NCBI GenBank assembly: GCA_964428355.1
Contig: CAYRYU010000005.1
Location: 1 to 64,000 of the forward strand
Length of the DNA: 64,000 nt
Reading direction: 5' to 3'
Source of the DNA: CAYRYU01 sp964428355
GTDB taxonomy: Bacteria > Muiribacteriota > Ozemobacteria > Ozemobacterales > Ozemobacteraceae
In this document: positions 61,896 to 64,000 of the stretch, in pieces
Numbering within the stretch: position 1 is the stretch's first letter
How the letters are laid out: every line of letters begins with the position of its first letter
Notes under the pieces: model-generated
What the model saw: only the letters and a program-made list of their open reading frames with translations
Database searches by the model: none
What the model was told of the DNA's origin: nothing
Program-made: the position numbers and the translations under genes

Positions 61896-62350
61896 CTGGC
61901 CTCCACCACCGCTTCCCTGACGACCTGGGTTCCGTTGAGCCATGCGGAAAACATGTTCTGGGACGATGGAATGACCGTGACCCTGATCCTTTGCGACTTG
62001 GAAGCGAAAACCGATTCGACGGAAATCATCCTCTTGTACAACCTCGCCTCGGAGGGGTATTTTTCGGGAGATATGGGATTTTCCTGCATCGAGCTCCAAC
62101 CAAGCGGGAAGGCCTTGAACTGGTGATCGGCATAGCTCGCAAGCCACTGGGCATCATAGGTTCTCAGGACACGTAAAGGCTCATCGGCGAGAGATTCGGC
62201 AAGGAACAGATGGTCCTCGTCGGGGGTCCCCCAGAAAAAGGCGCCCAGAAACCATGTTCCGGAGTGAAGAAGAGCGATCGCGCCGATGACGAGCGCGAAG
62301 AACCCGAAACTCGAGACCCCACTCCTGCCCATCGCGACTCCCATTCTCAT
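61892..62350 (-). CDS. small single-span membrane protein, unknown function
   Basis: Encodes 152 residues from the ATG at 62350, overlapping the STAS gene stop (ATGA). One membrane segment (FGFFALVIGAIALLHSGTWFL) lies near residue 12-33 and a soluble domain follows. No family recognised. The four-base overlaps on both sides show it is translated with the STAS and TadG-like genes. Confidence 0.72.
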   Translation of the reverse strand: MRMGVAMGRSGVSSFGFFALVIGAIALLHSGTWFLGAFFWGTPDEDHLFLAESLADEPLRVLRTYDAQWLASYADHQFKAFPLGWSSMQENPISPEKYPSEARLYKRMISVESVFASKSQRIRVTVIPSSQNMFSAWLNGTQVVREAVVEAR

Positions 62351-62700
62351 CCGATCTTCACCAGGGCGATCGCGGCGGGAATGTCCTCCGCCTGATCGGC
62401 AAGGGGGAAGATCCCTGCCATTTCGAAGACCGAGGATTTGATCGGGTCGAGACCGGAGATTGCAAGATTCCCCTGGGAGTCGTCGACGATTCGCAAGGTG
62501 ACCTCCATTATCATCACCACGCCGGGACTGTTGACCAAACGGCATTCTGAAAAATCGAAGACGATCCTCCTGATACCATTCTTCAAGGCTTCCTCCACCA
62601 GCCCCCTGACGTGACCGTCGGGATCGCCGGCAAAATATCCCCTGAACTTCAGGATCACGACGTCATCGGAATCTTCCTTTTCGAGATGGAATGGTTGCAT
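62347..62700 (-). CDS. STAS domain protein (anti-sigma factor antagonist-like)
   Basis: Encodes 117 residues from the ATG at 62700. The pattern VVILKFRGYFAGD, then IRRIVFDFSECRLVNSPGVVMIMEVTLRI, then GNLAISGLDPIKSSVFEMAGI matches the STAS fold of SpoIIAA/RsbV proteins. The phosphorylatable Ser/Thr would be in VNSPGV. Such proteins are switched by kinase and phosphatase partners and bind anti-sigma factors or other targets. No kinase or SpoIIE phosphatase is adjacent, though a decayed SpoIIE fragment occurs at 10001-10261. It starts 11 bp after the HEAT-repeat gene. Confidence 0.85.
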   Translation of the reverse strand: MQPFHLEKEDSDDVVILKFRGYFAGDPDGHVRGLVEEALKNGIRRIVFDFSECRLVNSPGVVMIMEVTLRIVDDSQGNLAISGLDPIKSSVFEMAGIFPLADQAEDIPAAIALVKIG

Positions 62701-62711
62701 GACGGATTGGC

Positions 62712-64000
62712 TCAGTCCTCGATCGGAACCGGCCGAAAATCGACTCCTCCTTTTTCTGTCTTGTACTGCTTCTGAAGGAGATGGCACTGGCAGATGAGAA
62801 AACCTCTCGGGTCCCAGCGGAAGGGTACGACCGAGACTTTGATGGAATCCCCGGATACCACCCCGGAAAAACGGCGCAGGGGCGGAAGGCAGACGAATTT
62901 CACCTTCTCATCCGAAACGCACATCAACCCTTCCGAATCGAGACCGGTCTCGAGAACCTTGCCGGATATGGTAACAGGGACTCCCACGGCGGGCCCACGG
63001 AACCAGATCATCGGCTCGCGTGAGGTGATCTTCCGGGAGAAGAACCAGAAAAATGAAGAAAAGACCAGGAAAACCAGCGCGCCGGAAAGGGCAGCATCGA
63101 GGAAACCCCAGGCGGACCCGGGAGCTTTCGCCGGAGAGCTAACCTGCTGGCGGATCGACTTCAGGGAGTAGGGTGCCGGAGGGGCTTTTTCCTTCTCGTT
63201 CTCCTTCCTGTACCTTTCCCGGAATGCGTTATCGAGAGACTGGAGTTTCGCCTTCTCGAGGATCCCCATTTCAACCAGGACCGTCTGATTCCGTTGGCGG
63301 ACCCCCTTTGCCGTTGCAACACGGTCGGGGGGCAGCGTCATCTCAAGGCAGAAGAGGGAATATAGGCTCTCTGAATCAGGGTTGGCCTGGAAGAGATCCA
63401 TGGCCATGGCGAACTGGGCTGAATCAGGGTTTCCCTGGGCGAAAGCGAAAAGGATCTCCCTGATTAGGGGAAAATCGAAATGGACCATGCACGACAGAGC
63501 AAGCGCCTGCTGTTCCGGATTCTTGTTCGAAAGCATGGCGGAAATCATCGAACGTGCCCGGGCGGAGTCGAAATGCTTCAGGATCTTCAGTGCCGAGGAC
63601 TTAAGACGAAGGCTGGGGGATTGGAGATAGGTCCCCAGGATGGGCAGAATGCGGTCGGGGTCGTTCTTCGCAAGATACTCGAGGGCGGCGGATATCATCC
63701 TCTCGTCGGGATGCTTGAGAAGACGCTCGGAAACCTCGACCAGTCCCCTTTGTTCGATGCGGGTGGCGGTCCTCAAGGCGGTCGTAAGGAGATCGACGGG
63801 AGTTCTGGAATCCGAAATCAGGGATTTCAGTAGGAAGGTGATCTTGTCCCTTTCCGCGACGGTCCATGAGGCGACGACACGGACCTTCTGATCGTGGGAG
63901 AGGTTGTCCAGTGTGTAGCGGTCCTTCCCCACGGGAAGGGGTTGAGGTGCGCCCTCCTTTTCTGCCAGGAGCGCCCTGATCTTGTCCTTGGCCTGGGGAG
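62712..64000 (-). CDS. HEAT-repeat membrane protein (5' end outside window)
   Basis: The reverse frame remains open from the stop at 62712 to the window edge (at least 429 residues), so the start lies beyond 64000; a GTG at 63932 is only internal. The first 200 visible residues are helical HEAT-like repeats (DERMISAALEYLAKNDPDRILPILGTYL, SPSLRLKSSALKILKHF). A single membrane segment follows (FLDAALSGALVFLVFSSFFWFFS), then a beta-type C-terminal domain (VPVTISGKVLETGLDSEGLMCVSDEKVKFVC, DSIKVSVVPFRWDPRGFLICQC). The repeats probably bind a protein partner in the cytoplasm. It is the first visible gene of the overlapping cluster with the STAS protein. Confidence 0.8.
   Translation of the reverse strand, partial: PQAKDKIRALLAEKEGAPQPLPVGKDRYTLDNLSHDQKVRVVASWTVAERDKITFLLKSLISDSRTPVDLLTTALRTATRIEQRGLVEVSERLLKHPDERMISAALEYLAKNDPDRILPILGTYLQSPSLRLKSSALKILKHFDSARARSMISAMLSNKNPEQQALALSCMVHFDFPLIREILFAFAQGNPDSAQFAMAMDLFQANPDSESLYSLFCLEMTLPPDRVATAKGVRQRNQTVLVEMGILEKAKLQSLDNAFRERYRKENEKEKAPPAPYSLKSIRQQVSSPAKAPGSAWGFLDAALSGALVFLVFSSFFWFFSRKITSREPMIWFRGPAVGVPVTISGKVLETGLDSEGLMCVSDEKVKFVCLPPLRRFSGVVSGDSIKVSVVPFRWDPRGFLICQCHLLQKQYKTEKGGVDFRPVPIED

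Noticed and set aside
1..64000. CRISPR arrays, tRNA or rRNA genes, prophage or complete insertion sequences
   Set aside because: None was seen; intergenic spaces are short and contain no regularly spaced repeats or transposase genes.

Overview
The window is a GC-rich stretch (roughly 60% by eye) of a bacterial chromosome. It carries two 100-N scaffold gaps, each flanked by an exact 55-bp duplication, so it probably comes from a short-read or metagenome assembly. Several features point to a Gram-negative type envelope: a lipoprotein, an alpha-2-macroglobulin paired with penicillin-binding protein 1C, an exported alkaline phosphatase and a PilC/GspF protein. A tungsten-type aldehyde:ferredoxin oxidoreductase with a polyferredoxin suggests anaerobic metabolism. 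I cannot name the lineage. The gene mix would fit an uncultured candidate phylum, but that is a guess. I see no tRNA, rRNA, CRISPR array, complete IS element or prophage.

Layout. 1-3657: a 3'-truncated ADP-ribosylglycohydrolase (-), then a Mur-ligase-like gene, a B3/B4-domain gene and a small HEAT lipoprotein (+). 3658-9809 (-): acylphosphatase, a large protein that looks like a degenerate primase-polymerase/DnaB-type fusion, alkaline phosphatase, a palindromic MITE/REP-like element and a GT-C glycosyltransferase. 10001-10261: remnant of a SpoIIE-type phosphatase. 10375-19771 (+): a giant thioester alpha-2-macroglobulin (split by a scaffold gap), a secreted HExxH metallopeptidase and PBP1C, an envelope-defence and repair grouping. 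19782-28271 (-): PilC, MATE exporter, DUF3795-like protein, M42 peptidase, a ThiS/MoaD-like carrier, a ThiF/MoeB-like E1, an aldehyde oxidoreductase with a histone-H1-like tail, and its four-cluster ferredoxin.

28375-35429 (+): a small membrane protein and two consecutive UvrD-type helicases, each fused to an Fe-S PD-(D/E)XK nuclease. This is an AdnAB/AddAB-like recombination pair; the first gene is split by the second scaffold gap. 35563-47735 (-): a tightly overlapping eight-gene operon encoding a coiled-coil membrane protein, MoxR ATPase, a membrane protein, ABC ATPase, ABC permease, DUF58, BatA-like and double-VWA proteins. 47907-54379: a winged-helix protein with AT-hooks (-), a duplicated zinc-ribbon protein (+), then ClpA-ClpS-ABC-F (-). 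54621-58363 (+): nicotinate phosphoribosyltransferase, a divergent PRPP synthetase and a dicarboxylate/amino-acid symporter. 58377-64000 (-): a Ca2+-type P-ATPase and a four-gene overlapping cluster with a HEAT-repeat membrane protein (5' end outside the window), a STAS protein and two single-span membrane proteins.

Most starts were set from ribosome-binding sites or ATGA stop/start overlaps rather than from the longest open frame. The GC-rich composition produces many long open frames antisense to real genes, and these were discarded.
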